A DNA stretch of 64,000 nucleotides from Butyrivibrio sp. AE3009 (GTDB lineage Bacteria; Bacillota; Clostridia; Lachnospirales; Lachnospiraceae). This document shows, piece by piece, positions 1 to 9,217 of this stretch (position 1 is the first letter of the stretch; each line of letters begins with the position of its first letter). The position numbers and the translations under genes were made by a program. The notes below the pieces were generated by a model. That model made no database searches, was not told the DNA's origin, and saw only the letters and a list, made by a program, of their open reading frames with translations. Where the stretch lies: NCBI RefSeq assembly GCF_000420845.1, contig NZ_ATVS01000008.1:62001-126000 (forward strand). The letters are read 5' to 3'.

Positions 1-832
1 CGTCAAAGGAAACCACCATGACCTCACCGGATTTAATATTGGAGCCGACTCTTTTGCCGGCATTCTCAAGAGCGGTTATAGCTCCGATAGCCTCATTGTC
101 ATTCTCACAGTAGACCACATTGATGTTGTCAAAACGCTTGAGAAGAGCCTCCATTACCTCCTGGGCCTTGGCCTCGGTGAAATCTCCCGACACCTCTTCC
201 ATCAGATCCCAGCCATAGTCTCTTGCAGCGTTGGCTAGTCCTCTGGTTCTTCCGATCTGGGCTGTATTACCTATTGTTCCCTGGATATTTACTATATGAA
301 GATCCTCAGGTGCAACTCCGCATTTGGTAGTGTAGGCATTGATCCAGGCAGTTACCTTCTTGGCCTCCAGTTCAAAATCCGAGCCCACCCAGCAGGAATA
401 CAGATTCTTGTCTGAAGCATTCACTCTTCTGTCCACTATGATGACCGGAATATGCGCATCTCTGGCCTCCGAGAGAACCGATTCCCACCCGTCCTCATTG
501 GCAGGGGCCAGAACTATATAGTCCACATCCTGCTGAATAAAGGTTCTGATGGCGGTTATCTGATTGGCCTGCTTCTGCTGTCCGTTTTTATAGACCAGAG
601 AGTAACCGTTTTCCTCAGTGAAGGTTCCCAGCATCGAATTGGTATTGGCACTCCTCCAGTCGGATTCTGCCCCCAACTGAGAGAAGCCGACCGTTATTAA
701 CGTGTCGGCTTTTGATGTACTACTGCTTAAGTCTGCGGCTTCATCGGAGGAAACAGTGTTTTCTCCGCAGCCGTACATTATGCTTATTGTTAAAAGAAAT
801 ACTACTGCAAATATAGATAGGTATTTTTTCAT
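1..832 (-). CDS. Sugar ABC transporter substrate-binding lipoprotein, second copy (3' end outside window)
   Basis: Extracellular sugar-binding lipoprotein of the YtfQ/RbsB type 1 fold. The gene runs off the left edge of the window, so about 277 codons are visible and the C-terminus is missing. The ATG at 830-832 starts a short hydrophobic signal peptide with a lipobox-like end (SIMYGC, Cys22). Family motifs are present, for example QDVDYIVLAPANEDGW, the hinge-region IIVDRRV, and VYCENDNEAIGA. Several segments parallel the binding protein encoded at 4552-5547, so the two look like diverged paralogues. It starts 8 bases after the stop of the upstream permease gene and so closes the importer operon. 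The ligand cannot be read from sequence; YtfQ relatives bind galactofuranose or similar sugars. Confidence 0.85.
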   Translation of the reverse strand, partial: MKKYLSIFAVVFLLTISIMYGCGENTVSSDEAADLSSSTSKADTLITVGFSQLGAESDWRSANTNSMLGTFTEENGYSLVYKNGQQKQANQITAIRTFIQQDVDYIVLAPANEDGWESVLSEARDAHIPVIIVDRRVNASDKNLYSCWVGSDFELEAKKVTAWINAYTTKCGVAPEDLHIVNIQGTIGNTAQIGRTRGLANAARDYGWDLMEEVSGDFTEAKAQEVMEALLKRFDNINVVYCENDNEAIGAITALENAGKRVGSNIKSGEVMVVSFD

Positions 833-840
833 ATTCCCCG

Positions 841-1875
841 TCAGCCTTTAAGAGCTTTCTTTTTCTGAGCCATTACTACGCTCTGGATAATAAGGAAGAG
901 GCACAGCATCGCAGCGATGGTGATTCCTGTCCACCAGGCATCGTCAAGACCTGCGGATGCAACTATGTTCTGGATCGTACTAAGTGACAGTACGCCGAAC
1001 AGAGTTCCGATGATATTACCTACACCACCTGTCAGCATTGTTCCGCCGATGATGGAGGAGGCAATTGCGTTCATCTCCATACCCATTGCATGGCTGGCAG
1101 CTCCCGAACCAACATGAAGGAAGTATACATAGCCTCCGATTCCTGCAAGAAGGCTGCAGATAAGGTGAGACAGGAACTTGGTGCGCTTAACGTTGATTCC
1201 CATCATCAGAGCACTCTGCTTGTTTCCGCCAACTGCGTAGAAGCTTCTTCCCAGTCTGGTCCATCTGAGTACCACAAACAATAATACCACAATTAAAAGA
1301 GCTACGATCACACCAATTTCGACATATGCAGGTACATAAATACCTTTTTTGTTAACAGATCCCATGAAAGGCACATTGATTCTTGTGAGCTTCAGAGCTG
1401 TGAACTCCGGATCCTCTACATTGAAGGGTGCGGTATTAACGATTGTTGTCATACCTCTTGCAAAGAACATACCTGCAAGTGATACGATAAAGGGCTGAAT
1501 ATCAAGATAAGCAACAAGGAAACCCTGAACCAGGCCGTAGGCAAGACCGATACCAAGTGCAATAAGGATCGATCCCAGAATGCTGCCATCGTGATAATCG
1601 AGGTAAACTGCGCAGCACATGGAAACCAGTGCCACAACGCCGCCAACGGAGATATCGATACCGCCGCAGATCATTACAAGGCTCATTCCGCAGGCAGTAA
1701 TAATAAGTGAAGCGTTGGCATTAAGGATGTTAAAGAACATCTGGGGCTTGGTGAAACCGCCGCCCTGGAACAAAATAGCTCCGATATACATAAGGAAGAA
1801 GATGACTATTGTAATGGTAAGGAGCAGATTAGTATCACTTATCTTGTTAAAAATACTGTCTCTCTTAAGCTTCAT
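841..1875 (-). CDS. yjfF: Sugar ABC transporter permease, YjfF-like
   Basis: Inner-membrane permease of a CUT2/ribose-type sugar importer, 344 residues. The sequence is a run of hydrophobic helices and carries the family signature GGIDISVGGVVALVSM in the first third, and the loop AVGGNKQSALMMGINV before the last helices. The ATG follows directly on the stop codon of the upstream permease gene (TAA then ATG), which implies translational coupling. It presumably forms a heterodimeric channel with the 361-residue permease encoded just upstream, matching the YtfT/YjfF pair of the E. coli galactofuranose system. The substrate is inferred only from this layout. Confidence 0.88.
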   Translation of the reverse strand: MKLKRDSIFNKISDTNLLLTITIVIFFLMYIGAILFQGGGFTKPQMFFNILNANASLIITACGMSLVMICGGIDISVGGVVALVSMCCAVYLDYHDGSILGSILIALGIGLAYGLVQGFLVAYLDIQPFIVSLAGMFFARGMTTIVNTAPFNVEDPEFTALKLTRINVPFMGSVNKKGIYVPAYVEIGVIVALLIVVLLFVVLRWTRLGRSFYAVGGNKQSALMMGINVKRTKFLSHLICSLLAGIGGYVYFLHVGSGAASHAMGMEMNAIASSIIGGTMLTGGVGNIIGTLFGVLSLSTIQNIVASAGLDDAWWTGITIAAMLCLFLIIQSVVMAQKKKALKG

Positions 1876-2961
1876 TTATGCCACCCCCTTCTTCGGAGCA
1901 ACCTTTTTGACAAGGTTACCCATGTACTCTCTTACCTTGGGAGCAGAGAATACAACAAGGAGAATAACTACAACAGCCTTATAAGCTGCCAGCGCATCTG
2001 ACTGAACATTGAACTTATAAAGGGTTGTGGTAAGGAACTGAATAACATATGCGCCCAGGATTGAAGCCCACATATTGAACTTACCGCCTGAAAGAGCATT
2101 GCCGCCAAGAGCAACCGCAAGGATCGCATCCATTTCGATATCCTTAGCGATAACTGAATAGTTGATGGTTGAAAGACGGCTAACCTTGATAAGAGCTGCA
2201 ACTGCAACGCAAAGACCAAGGATTACAAAGGCAAGGAACTTAACAAAAGTAGGGTTGATACCGTTAAGTCTTGCTGAGCTCTCGTTGATACCTACTGCCT
2301 GTGTGTATAGTCCCAGGTTCGTGAACTTAAGAACAAGGGCGATTATCACCATGCAAAGAGCTGCAATAAATACAGTTGTAGGAATCGGAATGCCCGGAAT
2401 AAATCCGCCGAAGTATGAGAACTTGGGATCCGGAACAATGGGAAGCTCGTTATTGTTGATCCAGGCTGCAATGGAACGACCTGCAGTAAACAGGATCAGT
2501 GTTGCGATCATGGGCTGGATCTTGAATACAGAAACCAGAAGTCCGTTAAAGGCTCCGCACAGCATACCAACGATGCAGGCAATCAAGAATGCCACAATTA
2601 TGGGTGCCTGAATGGTCTCAGGTCTCGAATTGCCGCCGCAGAGTATGCGAAGCATTGCAGATCCCGCAATGGCTATTGTGGCGCCGACGGAAATATCCTG
2701 TCCTCCGGAAGCTGCCGTTACCAGTGTCATTCCTATTGCCAGGATTGCCAGCTCTGAGCCGTAATCCAGGATTGTTATTAAATATCCGGAAAGAACCGGG
2801 TTGCCGGCATTGTTAAATCCGGCTGTGATCTTGAAAAACATAGGATCCGAGATCAGGTTTATTACCGCAAGAAGAATAAGTGCAAGAAGCGGAATAAAGA
2901 GCTGATTCGATGTAAGCCTTTTTATAAAGCTCTGATCCTTTTTCTTTTTTGTATCTGACAT
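1876..2961 (-). CDS. ytfT: Sugar ABC transporter permease, YtfT-like
   Basis: Second permease subunit of the importer, 361 residues. An N-terminal positive stretch (KKKKDQSF) precedes the first membrane helix near residue 22. YtfT-like motifs are visible, including ELAILAIGMTLV, VFKIQPMIATLIL and AVGINESSARLNGIN. The usual GG-I-D-L-SVG signature reads SGGQDISVG here, a small departure from the family. The start codon lies 3 bases after the ATPase stop, and the AGGAG-like ribosome site is encoded by the end of the ATPase gene. Confidence 0.88.
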   Translation of the reverse strand: MSDTKKKKDQSFIKRLTSNQLFIPLLALILLAVINLISDPMFFKITAGFNNAGNPVLSGYLITILDYGSELAILAIGMTLVTAASGGQDISVGATIAIAGSAMLRILCGGNSRPETIQAPIIVAFLIACIVGMLCGAFNGLLVSVFKIQPMIATLILFTAGRSIAAWINNNELPIVPDPKFSYFGGFIPGIPIPTTVFIAALCMVIIALVLKFTNLGLYTQAVGINESSARLNGINPTFVKFLAFVILGLCVAVAALIKVSRLSTINYSVIAKDIEMDAILAVALGGNALSGGKFNMWASILGAYVIQFLTTTLYKFNVQSDALAAYKAVVVILLVVFSAPKVREYMGNLVKKVAPKKGVA

Positions 2962-2964
2962 ACC

Positions 2965-4473
2965 TTACTCTCCTCCTGCGATAGTACTCATAATATTGTT
3001 CTGGGTGAGATTCTCTCCGGAAAGCTCACCTACAACCTTCCTATCGCGCATAACTACAAGTCTTGAACAGGTTCTGAGCATCTCATCGGTCTCTGATGAA
3101 ATGAAGGTAACACTCATACCCTCCGATGCCAGCTCCAGAACCAGCTTTTGAATATCAACCTTGGTTCCTACGTCGATTCCTCTTGTAGGCTCATCAAGAA
3201 TAAGATATTCGGGATGCATCAAAAGCCATCTTGCAAGAATAACCTTCTGCTGATTTCCTCCGGACAGTGATTTGATTGGAGTGTCCGCAGAAGCGGTCTT
3301 GATATTGAGCTTCTTGATATACTCCTCGGCGAAGGCATTGGCCTTGGCCTTACTAAAGGGCTTGAAGAATCCTGTAAGCACCTGAAGGGCCAGAATGATA
3401 TTGTCTCGTACGGAAAGATCCCCAATAATTCCGTCTATCTTTCTGTCCTCAGGAAGATAAGCTATACCGTTCTTCATAGCATCCAATGGATTGCTGATCT
3501 TAACCTCTTTGCCATGGACCTTAACCTTACCGCCCAGCACTCTGTCAGCTCCGAAAATAGCTCTTACACACTCGCTTCGGCCGGAACCCAGAAGACCTGT
3601 AAAGCCGTTAACCTCACCCTTTTTGATGTAAAAATCAAAGGGCCTTATGCCGGCATTACTCTGAAGGCCTTTGGCTTCAAATACAACCTCTCCGGCGTCG
3701 CTTCCGGAATAAGCTGCGCTCTCTCCCTTGATATCAGAGAGATCATCCATCTCCTTACCAAGCATCTTGGCAACCAGCTGAACTCTGGGAAGATCCTTGA
3801 TCTCATACTCACCTACCAGCTGGCCGTCACGAAGAACCGTGATCTTGTCACAGACCTCATATACCTGATCCAGGAAGTGAGTAACGAAGATAATTCCAAC
3901 TCCCATTTTCTTAAGGTCTCTCATCAGTTCAAAGAGCTTGTCAACTTCCTGCTCATCCAGTGAGGAAGTAGGCTCGTCCAGAATAAGAACCTTACAATCC
4001 ATATCTATAGCTCTGGCAATGGCCACCATCTGCTGAACTGCTATGGAGCAGCTGCCTAGCTGCTGTGTGGCGCTTGCCGGGATATCCAGTTTTTTAAGAA
4101 GTTTATCGGCGTTCTCATTCATCTGTTTCCATTTAGTAACGGCACCTGTCTCACGACCGATAAACATATTTTCTGCCACCGTAAGATTGGGGCAGAGTGT
4201 AATTTCCTGATATACGGTACTGATACCGTACTTCTGAGCATCCTGAGGTGAATGGATCTGAACTTCTCCCTGTCCCTCCAGCTCAATGGTTCCTGCGTCC
4301 TTGGTGTAAACACCTGTCAGAACCTTGATAAGTGTTGATTTTCCGGCGCCGTTTTCCCCCATCAGGGCATGGATCTCGCCTTTGTTCAAGGTGAAGTCCA
4401 CATTCTGAAGTGCCCGCACCCCGGGAAATGATTTGTTGATGCCTCGCATCTTCAGGATTGTCGTATCGCTCAC
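2965..4473 (-). CDS. ytfR: Sugar ABC transporter ATP-binding protein, YtfR-like
   Basis: Cytoplasmic ATPase of the importer, 502 residues with two fused ABC domains as in RbsA/MglA/YtfR. The first half has a Walker A (MGENGAGKSTLIK, about residue 38), a Walker B (KVLILDEPTSSLD) and a degenerate signature (GSCSIAVQQM). The second half has a degenerate Walker A (GLLGSGRSE) but a clean signature (LSGGNQQKVILARW) and Walker B (YLILDEPTRGIDVG). This asymmetry is normal for the family. The start is a GTG (4471-4473) with GAGGAG about 8 bases upstream. A hairpin between this gene and the upstream binding-protein gene probably lowers its expression relative to the binding protein. Confidence 0.92.
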   Translation of the reverse strand: MSDTTILKMRGINKSFPGVRALQNVDFTLNKGEIHALMGENGAGKSTLIKVLTGVYTKDAGTIELEGQGEVQIHSPQDAQKYGISTVYQEITLCPNLTVAENMFIGRETGAVTKWKQMNENADKLLKKLDIPASATQQLGSCSIAVQQMVAIARAIDMDCKVLILDEPTSSLDEQEVDKLFELMRDLKKMGVGIIFVTHFLDQVYEVCDKITVLRDGQLVGEYEIKDLPRVQLVAKMLGKEMDDLSDIKGESAAYSGSDAGEVVFEAKGLQSNAGIRPFDFYIKKGEVNGFTGLLGSGRSECVRAIFGADRVLGGKVKVHGKEVKISNPLDAMKNGIAYLPEDRKIDGIIGDLSVRDNIILALQVLTGFFKPFSKAKANAFAEEYIKKLNIKTASADTPIKSLSGGNQQKVILARWLLMHPEYLILDEPTRGIDVGTKVDIQKLVLELASEGMSVTFISSETDEMLRTCSRLVVMRDRKVVGELSGENLTQNNIMSTIAGGE

Positions 4474-4504
4474 TTTTTACTCTCCTCAAAAATTTGCTTT
4501 AAAA

Positions 4505-4535
4505 ATGGCGCGGCAGACACTTCCGCCGCGCCTTT
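4505..4535 (-). terminator. Intra-operon hairpin between binding protein and ATPase genes
   Basis: The 8-bp perfect GC-rich stem GGCGCGGC (4507-4514) / GCCGCGCC (4525-4532) has a 10-base loop. On the minus strand it is followed by ATTTTTAAA. It sits between the stop of the binding-protein gene and the ATPase start. Such hairpins typically protect the upstream message end or terminate part of the transcripts, giving excess binding protein. Confidence 0.7.
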
Positions 4536-4551
4536 CAAATCCCTATTTCTA

Positions 4552-5547
4552 TCAAATTCCGTAGTTGTCTACATCTTCCTGTGTGATTGTTGTAGCATCG
4601 AAGCCCTTCTCGTCCATGATGATGGTCTTCTGTGAAAGTGTTCCGCCACCCTCAAGAGTCTTGATGATGTCGTCGATGTAGCTAGCCTGGAAAGGATTGC
4701 ACTGTCCATCGTAGTTCCAGTTCTGAGCAAGAAGCTCTTCAAGAGCCCACTTGTTGCAGTCAAAGCCCATAACAACAACGTCCTTGCCAACACCGTGTGT
4801 GATTCCGGCTGCATCAAGAGCTGCAACAGCGCCCTTAGCCATGTCGTCGTTCTCAGCGTAGATTACGTTGAAAGGTGTGCCTGCATCGATAACTGACTGA
4901 ACGATCTGCTGTGCCTTCTCTGCGTTCCACTCAGCTGTCTGCTGCTTAACGATGTTCCAGTTGCCTTCTGCTGCAACCTTGGTATCAAGTGCTCCGGATC
5001 TTCCCTGCTGAGCAGCTGATCCCATAACACCCTGAATGTGAATTACGTTGTACTCTGAAAGGTTCTGACCTGCAAGCCAGTCAACTGCTGTCTGGCCTTC
5101 CTTAGCCATGTCAGATACGATTGATGCCTCGTAAAGGCTTGAATCTGCATCGATTGTACGGTCGAAAAGGATAACCTTAACGCCTGCTGCCTGAGCATCC
5201 TTAAGAACTGAATCCCAACCCGCTGTATCAGCTGCAGATAAAAGAAGATAATCAACATCATCCTGGATAAAGGTCTGAGCGTACTGAATCTGCTCATCGT
5301 TCTTCAAGCTGTAAGCAAATGATGCATCATAGCCGTTCTCCTTGGTGAACTTAGCCTTAAGGTCTGCATCGTTAGCTGTACGATAACCTGACTCGTTAGG
5401 ATCGTTGTTGATGATACCAACCTTGATGAGTCCGCCCTCTCCGCCTGATGTCTTTGCTGTCTCTGTGCCTGCTCCGCTATTTCCGCAAGCTACAAGGCCA
5501 AAGGCCATTACAGATGCCAATACTGCTGCTAAAAACTTTTTCTTCAT
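4552..5547 (-). CDS. ytfQ: Sugar ABC transporter substrate-binding lipoprotein, YtfQ-like
   Basis: Full-length sugar-binding lipoprotein, 331 residues. The signal peptide ends in a lipobox (FGLVACGNSG, Cys21), followed by a short linker and a type 1 periplasmic-binding fold. Motifs include FIQDDVDYLLLSAADTAGW, VILFDRTIDADS, IHIQGVMGSAAQQGR and VIYAENDDMAKGAV. The ATG at 5547 has AGGAGG 6 bases upstream. It is the first gene of the importer operon and lies downstream of the kinase/regulator genes on the same strand, so control by that two-component system is plausible. The ligand is unproven; the closest named relatives by memory are YtfQ-type galactofuranose binders. Confidence 0.9.
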   Translation of the reverse strand: MKKKFLAAVLASVMAFGLVACGNSGAGTETAKTSGGEGGLIKVGIINNDPNESGYRTANDADLKAKFTKENGYDASFAYSLKNDEQIQYAQTFIQDDVDYLLLSAADTAGWDSVLKDAQAAGVKVILFDRTIDADSSLYEASIVSDMAKEGQTAVDWLAGQNLSEYNVIHIQGVMGSAAQQGRSGALDTKVAAEGNWNIVKQQTAEWNAEKAQQIVQSVIDAGTPFNVIYAENDDMAKGAVAALDAAGITHGVGKDVVVMGFDCNKWALEELLAQNWNYDGQCNPFQASYIDDIIKTLEGGGTLSQKTIIMDEKGFDATTITQEDVDNYGI

Positions 5548-5576
5548 GTTAACCCTCCTGAATAAATTATTATTCT

Positions 5577-5596
5577 TGTAAGGACCATTCCTTACA
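5577..5596. promoter_or_regulatory. Palindrome in leader of sugar importer operon
   Basis: The perfect inverted repeat TGTAAGGA-CCAT-TCCTTACA lies 30 bases upstream of the binding-protein start. It could be a regulator operator (for example of the adjacent AraC-type response regulator) or a 5' leader hairpin. No convincing -35/-10 pair was found beside it, so its role is open. Confidence 0.45.
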
Positions 5597-5663
5597 TAAC
5601 TAATATTCTAAAGATATGAAGAAAAAGCACCATTAAATAAACAACGAAGATATGTTGATTTTT

Positions 5664-7025
5664 TTATGAATTATTTATTTTGTTTGATTTTTCTACGATT
5701 CCGGTTGAGATTTTCGGGAGCCTTATCATAACTTCGGTGCCCTCTCCCTGAGTACTCTCAATGGTTATGCCATAGTTCTCGCCGTAGTTAAGTCTGATTC
5801 TCTCATTAACATTGTAGAGACCGTATATTGCGCCGCTTCCGGGTTCGTCTCCGGACAGAGCCTTCCTGACTTCCGATAGTCTCTCAGCACTCATGCCGAT
5901 TCCATCATCCACAACTCTAAGGAGCATGGTATTTTCCTCATCAATGCCCATAACGGATATCTTGCCCAGTGCCCTTCTGTTCTTGATCCCATGGTACAGG
6001 GCATTCTCAATCACGGGCTGCAATGTGATCTTGGGAATAGAACAGTCATACAGAGATTCCGGCACATTGATCTCATAGCTTAAGATATCCTGATATCTGA
6101 TCTGCTGAATCTCCAGATAGCTTCTGACATGCTGAAGCTCATCCCTGACAGACACAATCTCCTTGCCCTTGTTAAGAGAGGCTTTGAAAAAGTCAGAGAG
6201 ACTTCCCACCATGTTAACGACCTGAGTCTGATTGCCTGCTTCCGCAGACCATACAATGGCATCAAGAGTATTGTATAGAAAGTGAGGATTGATCTGGGCC
6301 TGCAGTACTTCAAACTCAGCCTTTCGAAGCTTCTTCTGCTCCTCTATAACCTGTTCCTCTATAGGTCTTGTGATCCACATGGGTCCCACAACTGAAACAC
6401 CGATAATAGCAAAAAGGATTATGAAAAACAGCGCAATGGACATCTTGGCGGTGTTGAGATAGAGCTCCCTGTTGTCTGCCTGCGCGCTCTGTATCTGTTT
6501 GTTTTCATAATAGATATATTCGTTGACGGTCTCCTGTAAAAGAGCTGTAACTATCTGAACGTCATTCTCCCAGATCGTCATATTCTTCTCATACCGGTTG
6601 CCGCCCTCGAGATTGGCCTCTATCTTGTCTATGTAGCCGGAGAGGTTGCTGAGATACTTCTTGGCGTTCTCAATTCTCTTGATATTGTCCGGAGTGTCCG
6701 TATAATCTTCAAGACTGTCAACTACTCTTCCCGCGTCTCTTAACAGTTCAGGTATTCTGGATTCCTCCGGAGTCACATTTCCAACAATAAGAAGATAGGT
6801 CTCGTAGTCGAAATCCTCCTTGAAGTCCAGACTGAACTCACTGGCTGCCACAACAGAGCTCAGCATCTTGTTGTATCTCTCATTCACCAGCCGGAGATTG
6901 TAGAAGGCAAAAACCATGAAGATGATACTGGGCAAAAGAAGTACCAGGTACGAGATACGGATCTGGCTTGCCAGCCTTGATTTATTCTGTTTTCTTTTTC
7001 CCGATCCTTCCGGCGCCTTAGCCAT
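5664..7025 (-). CDS. Sensor histidine kinase, YesM family
   Basis: Membrane histidine kinase, 453 residues. Two membrane helices (about 24-45 and 193-215) enclose a roughly 150-residue extracellular sensor region. The kinase core begins with QINPHFLYNTLDAIVW, whose His248 is the expected phosphoacceptor of the His_kinase (YesM/LytS) type, followed by an ATPase domain with VIENALYHGIKNR (N box) and VVDDGIGM (G1 box). Its ATG overlaps the stop of the response-regulator gene by one base (TAATG). YesM/YesN pairs commonly control carbohydrate uptake genes, and the sugar importer operon follows directly. Confidence 0.93.
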   Translation of the reverse strand: MAKAPEGSGKRKQNKSRLASQIRISYLVLLLPSIIFMVFAFYNLRLVNERYNKMLSSVVAASEFSLDFKEDFDYETYLLIVGNVTPEESRIPELLRDAGRVVDSLEDYTDTPDNIKRIENAKKYLSNLSGYIDKIEANLEGGNRYEKNMTIWENDVQIVTALLQETVNEYIYYENKQIQSAQADNRELYLNTAKMSIALFFIILFAIIGVSVVGPMWITRPIEEQVIEEQKKLRKAEFEVLQAQINPHFLYNTLDAIVWSAEAGNQTQVVNMVGSLSDFFKASLNKGKEIVSVRDELQHVRSYLEIQQIRYQDILSYEINVPESLYDCSIPKITLQPVIENALYHGIKNRRALGKISVMGIDEENTMLLRVVDDGIGMSAERLSEVRKALSGDEPGSGAIYGLYNVNERIRLNYGENYGITIESTQGEGTEVMIRLPKISTGIVEKSNKINNS

Positions 7026-8641
7026 TAACCTTCCTCCGGATGCATTGCCCCTCTGTACTGGGTTGTGGTGACACCCTGCGTCTTTTTAAACAAAAACGAA
7101 AAATAGTGCGGATCCTTATAGCCCACAAGAAGTCCCACTTCGTTGCTCCTTTTGGAGGTTGAAAGAAGAAGCTCCTTGGCCTTTTCCATCCTGAAATCCG
7201 TGAGATATTTGATGAAGGGCTGTCCCGTCTCCTGTCTGAACACTGCGCTTAAGTGATTCGGTGAGAAATTCACCACAGCCGCCAGCTGATTAAGCGACAG
7301 CTCATCCTCAGCATAGTGCTCTTCGATGTATTCAATAACCTGATTGACCACATCGCGGTAGCTTCCCGCCGCAGTCTTTTTTCTCAGGTCTATAGCCTTG
7401 TTTACGATATTGATCAGATAGTCGCAGGTAGTCTTCTCATCGGCCATCAGCTCTGCTGTAGGAATGGAAGCATCAATTTCGCTTCTTGAGAGCTTAAGCT
7501 CCGATTCGGCAAACTCAGCCACACAGAAGTACACATCCATAGCGATATACTGTCTGAGCATGGTTGATTTCATGGCATTTTTGCCCATGCCTCCGAAGAA
7601 CTCCGCCATGAAAAACTCTGTCTCGCTCTCATCACCTCTTCGAAGGAATTCCCTTATAAGCCTTCTGTCAATGTGCTTGGGATCCACCTCCGACAGGATG
7701 ACATTATCCTTGCCAAGGTCAAGCTTCTCCTCCGAGCCGTATAAAAAGTCGCTGTCAGAAGACAGATACTGATGGGCAAAAGCGCGGCTTGCCCAATTAA
7801 AGACCGCCGGGATATCCGTAAGTCTCTCTACGCTCTGACCTACGCCGCCGTAATATCTTATATGCTTGTACTTAGCAAAAGCTTCCTTCATCTCAGAAAG
7901 GGCGCTACTGATATTGCCGCTAAGCTCTTCCTCAGAATCCGCTCTGAACAAAATAGCCTTGCCTTCAAGATTAAGATCGAATACAAGCGCATTATATCTT
8001 GCTGCGATCTCATCTGTCTTCTCCTCCACCTTAACAACGCTTCCGGAATACTCTCCGGCATCATGTCTGGTGGACCAGATGTTAACAAGAACTATGTTAT
8101 AGCGAAGGGCCAGGATATTTATTGACAGCTTCTTGGCTCTGTCAAGGATATAGGTAAGCGGTCTTCCGCCTGTGACAAGGTCCTTGAAAAACTCCTGCTT
8201 ATCCAGCTGCGCCTTCTCCTTCATATCCTGCTCATAGCGAAGGGCAGCCTCCTTCTCTTTTCTCTTTTCTATTATCTTGTCTGCCACATGGTCTATCTCA
8301 GTAAGGAGATTACGGCCGCTGATGGGCTTGGACAGATAGGATGCGACTCCTATTCTGATAGCCTCCTTGGCATACTCAAAATCCTCATAACCTGTGAGCA
8401 GTATTATCTCTATTCCGGGGAATTCCGCCTTGACCATACGGCTGAGAGCCAGCCCGTCCATAAAAGGCATTCTGATGTCAGTAATAAGAATATCCGGCTG
8501 AAGTTTCTGAATCATGGAGAAGGCAAGCTCTCCATCGCCTGCCTCTCCGCAGAATTCATAGCCGTGTTCACCCCAATTGATGTTATTTTTGATTCCCTCT
8601 CGGATGACGAACTCATCCTCAGCAAGAAACACCTTTAACAT
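7025..8641 (-). CDS. Response regulator with AraC-type DNA-binding domain, YesN family
   Basis: Cytoplasmic response regulator, 538 residues. The N-terminal receiver domain has the acidic pocket (AEDE, residues 7-10), the phospho-acceptor Asp55 in LITDIRMPFMDG, and the conserved Lys in YLSKPISG. A long middle region resembles the linker of YesN proteins. The C-terminal 100 residues form two helix-turn-helix motifs of the AraC/XylS family (LSLNQLAAVVNFSPNHLSAV and VGLLVGYKDPHYFSFLFKK). The 5' end overlaps the end of the vanZ-like gene by 23 bases and the 3' end overlaps the kinase start. It likely activates the neighbouring sugar importer operon. Confidence 0.93.
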   Translation of the reverse strand: MLKVFLAEDEFVIREGIKNNINWGEHGYEFCGEAGDGELAFSMIQKLQPDILITDIRMPFMDGLALSRMVKAEFPGIEIILLTGYEDFEYAKEAIRIGVASYLSKPISGRNLLTEIDHVADKIIEKRKEKEAALRYEQDMKEKAQLDKQEFFKDLVTGGRPLTYILDRAKKLSINILALRYNIVLVNIWSTRHDAGEYSGSVVKVEEKTDEIAARYNALVFDLNLEGKAILFRADSEEELSGNISSALSEMKEAFAKYKHIRYYGGVGQSVERLTDIPAVFNWASRAFAHQYLSSDSDFLYGSEEKLDLGKDNVILSEVDPKHIDRRLIREFLRRGDESETEFFMAEFFGGMGKNAMKSTMLRQYIAMDVYFCVAEFAESELKLSRSEIDASIPTAELMADEKTTCDYLINIVNKAIDLRKKTAAGSYRDVVNQVIEYIEEHYAEDELSLNQLAAVVNFSPNHLSAVFRQETGQPFIKYLTDFRMEKAKELLLSTSKRSNEVGLLVGYKDPHYFSFLFKKTQGVTTTQYRGAMHPEEG

Positions 8642-9200
8642 GCTTTTTTCTACCCTTTTCTTTATCCTTCTCCCCGTGGTTGGAAAGTGGCCGGAATATG
8701 GTCATCCTGCCTGTCCATCCCACAATACGGGTAACAATAACCCCAAGAATCACTCCGCAGCTGTCGATGAACACATCTCTTTTCTGAGGGCTTCTGCCGT
8801 CGATAAAGGACTGATGGTATTCATCAAGACAGGCAAATCCTATACAGAAAGTCCCGGCGGACAACACCAGCCATATTCCCCTGACCCCATATACATATAG
8901 GGGAAAGGCCACCGATACTGCAAGTAAGAAATACTCGGTAAAATGCGCCGTCTTTCTGATATAGAACTGCAGGTTTTCCGACAGGAGGCTGATATGCTCA
9001 GCGGACCAGCCCTTGTCGAAGGTGTCATTGGCCACCGTGAGGACCTTGACTCCCACTTCGTAGCTAAGGCGGCTGCTCTCATATCCATCCTGCTCGGAAA
9101 ACATAAATATCAAACACATCATGATGATTGCGGGTACAAAAGACATAGGCTTAAGCACAAACCGCAATGTTTGTTTAATATACAGTAAAAAATATTTCAT
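8619..9200 (-). CDS. VanZ-like membrane protein
   Basis: Membrane protein of the VanZ-like family, 193 residues. Visible family features are the SEQDG segment after the first helix, KTAHFTEYFLLAV, and DEYHQSFIDGRSPQKRDVFI followed by a Gly-rich final helix. In vanZ of Enterococcus the protein gives low-level teicoplanin resistance; the role of chromosomal homologues is mostly unknown. The last 23 bases overlap the start of the response-regulator gene, so the three genes are one transcription unit. The upstream pepF stop is 17 bases away. Confidence 0.85.
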   Translation of the reverse strand: MKYFLLYIKQTLRFVLKPMSFVPAIIMMCLIFMFSEQDGYESSRLSYEVGVKVLTVANDTFDKGWSAEHISLLSENLQFYIRKTAHFTEYFLLAVSVAFPLYVYGVRGIWLVLSAGTFCIGFACLDEYHQSFIDGRSPQKRDVFIDSCGVILGVIVTRIVGWTGRMTIFRPLSNHGEKDKEKGRKKHVKGVSC

Positions 9201-9217
9201 AATATTCTCTTAATGTA

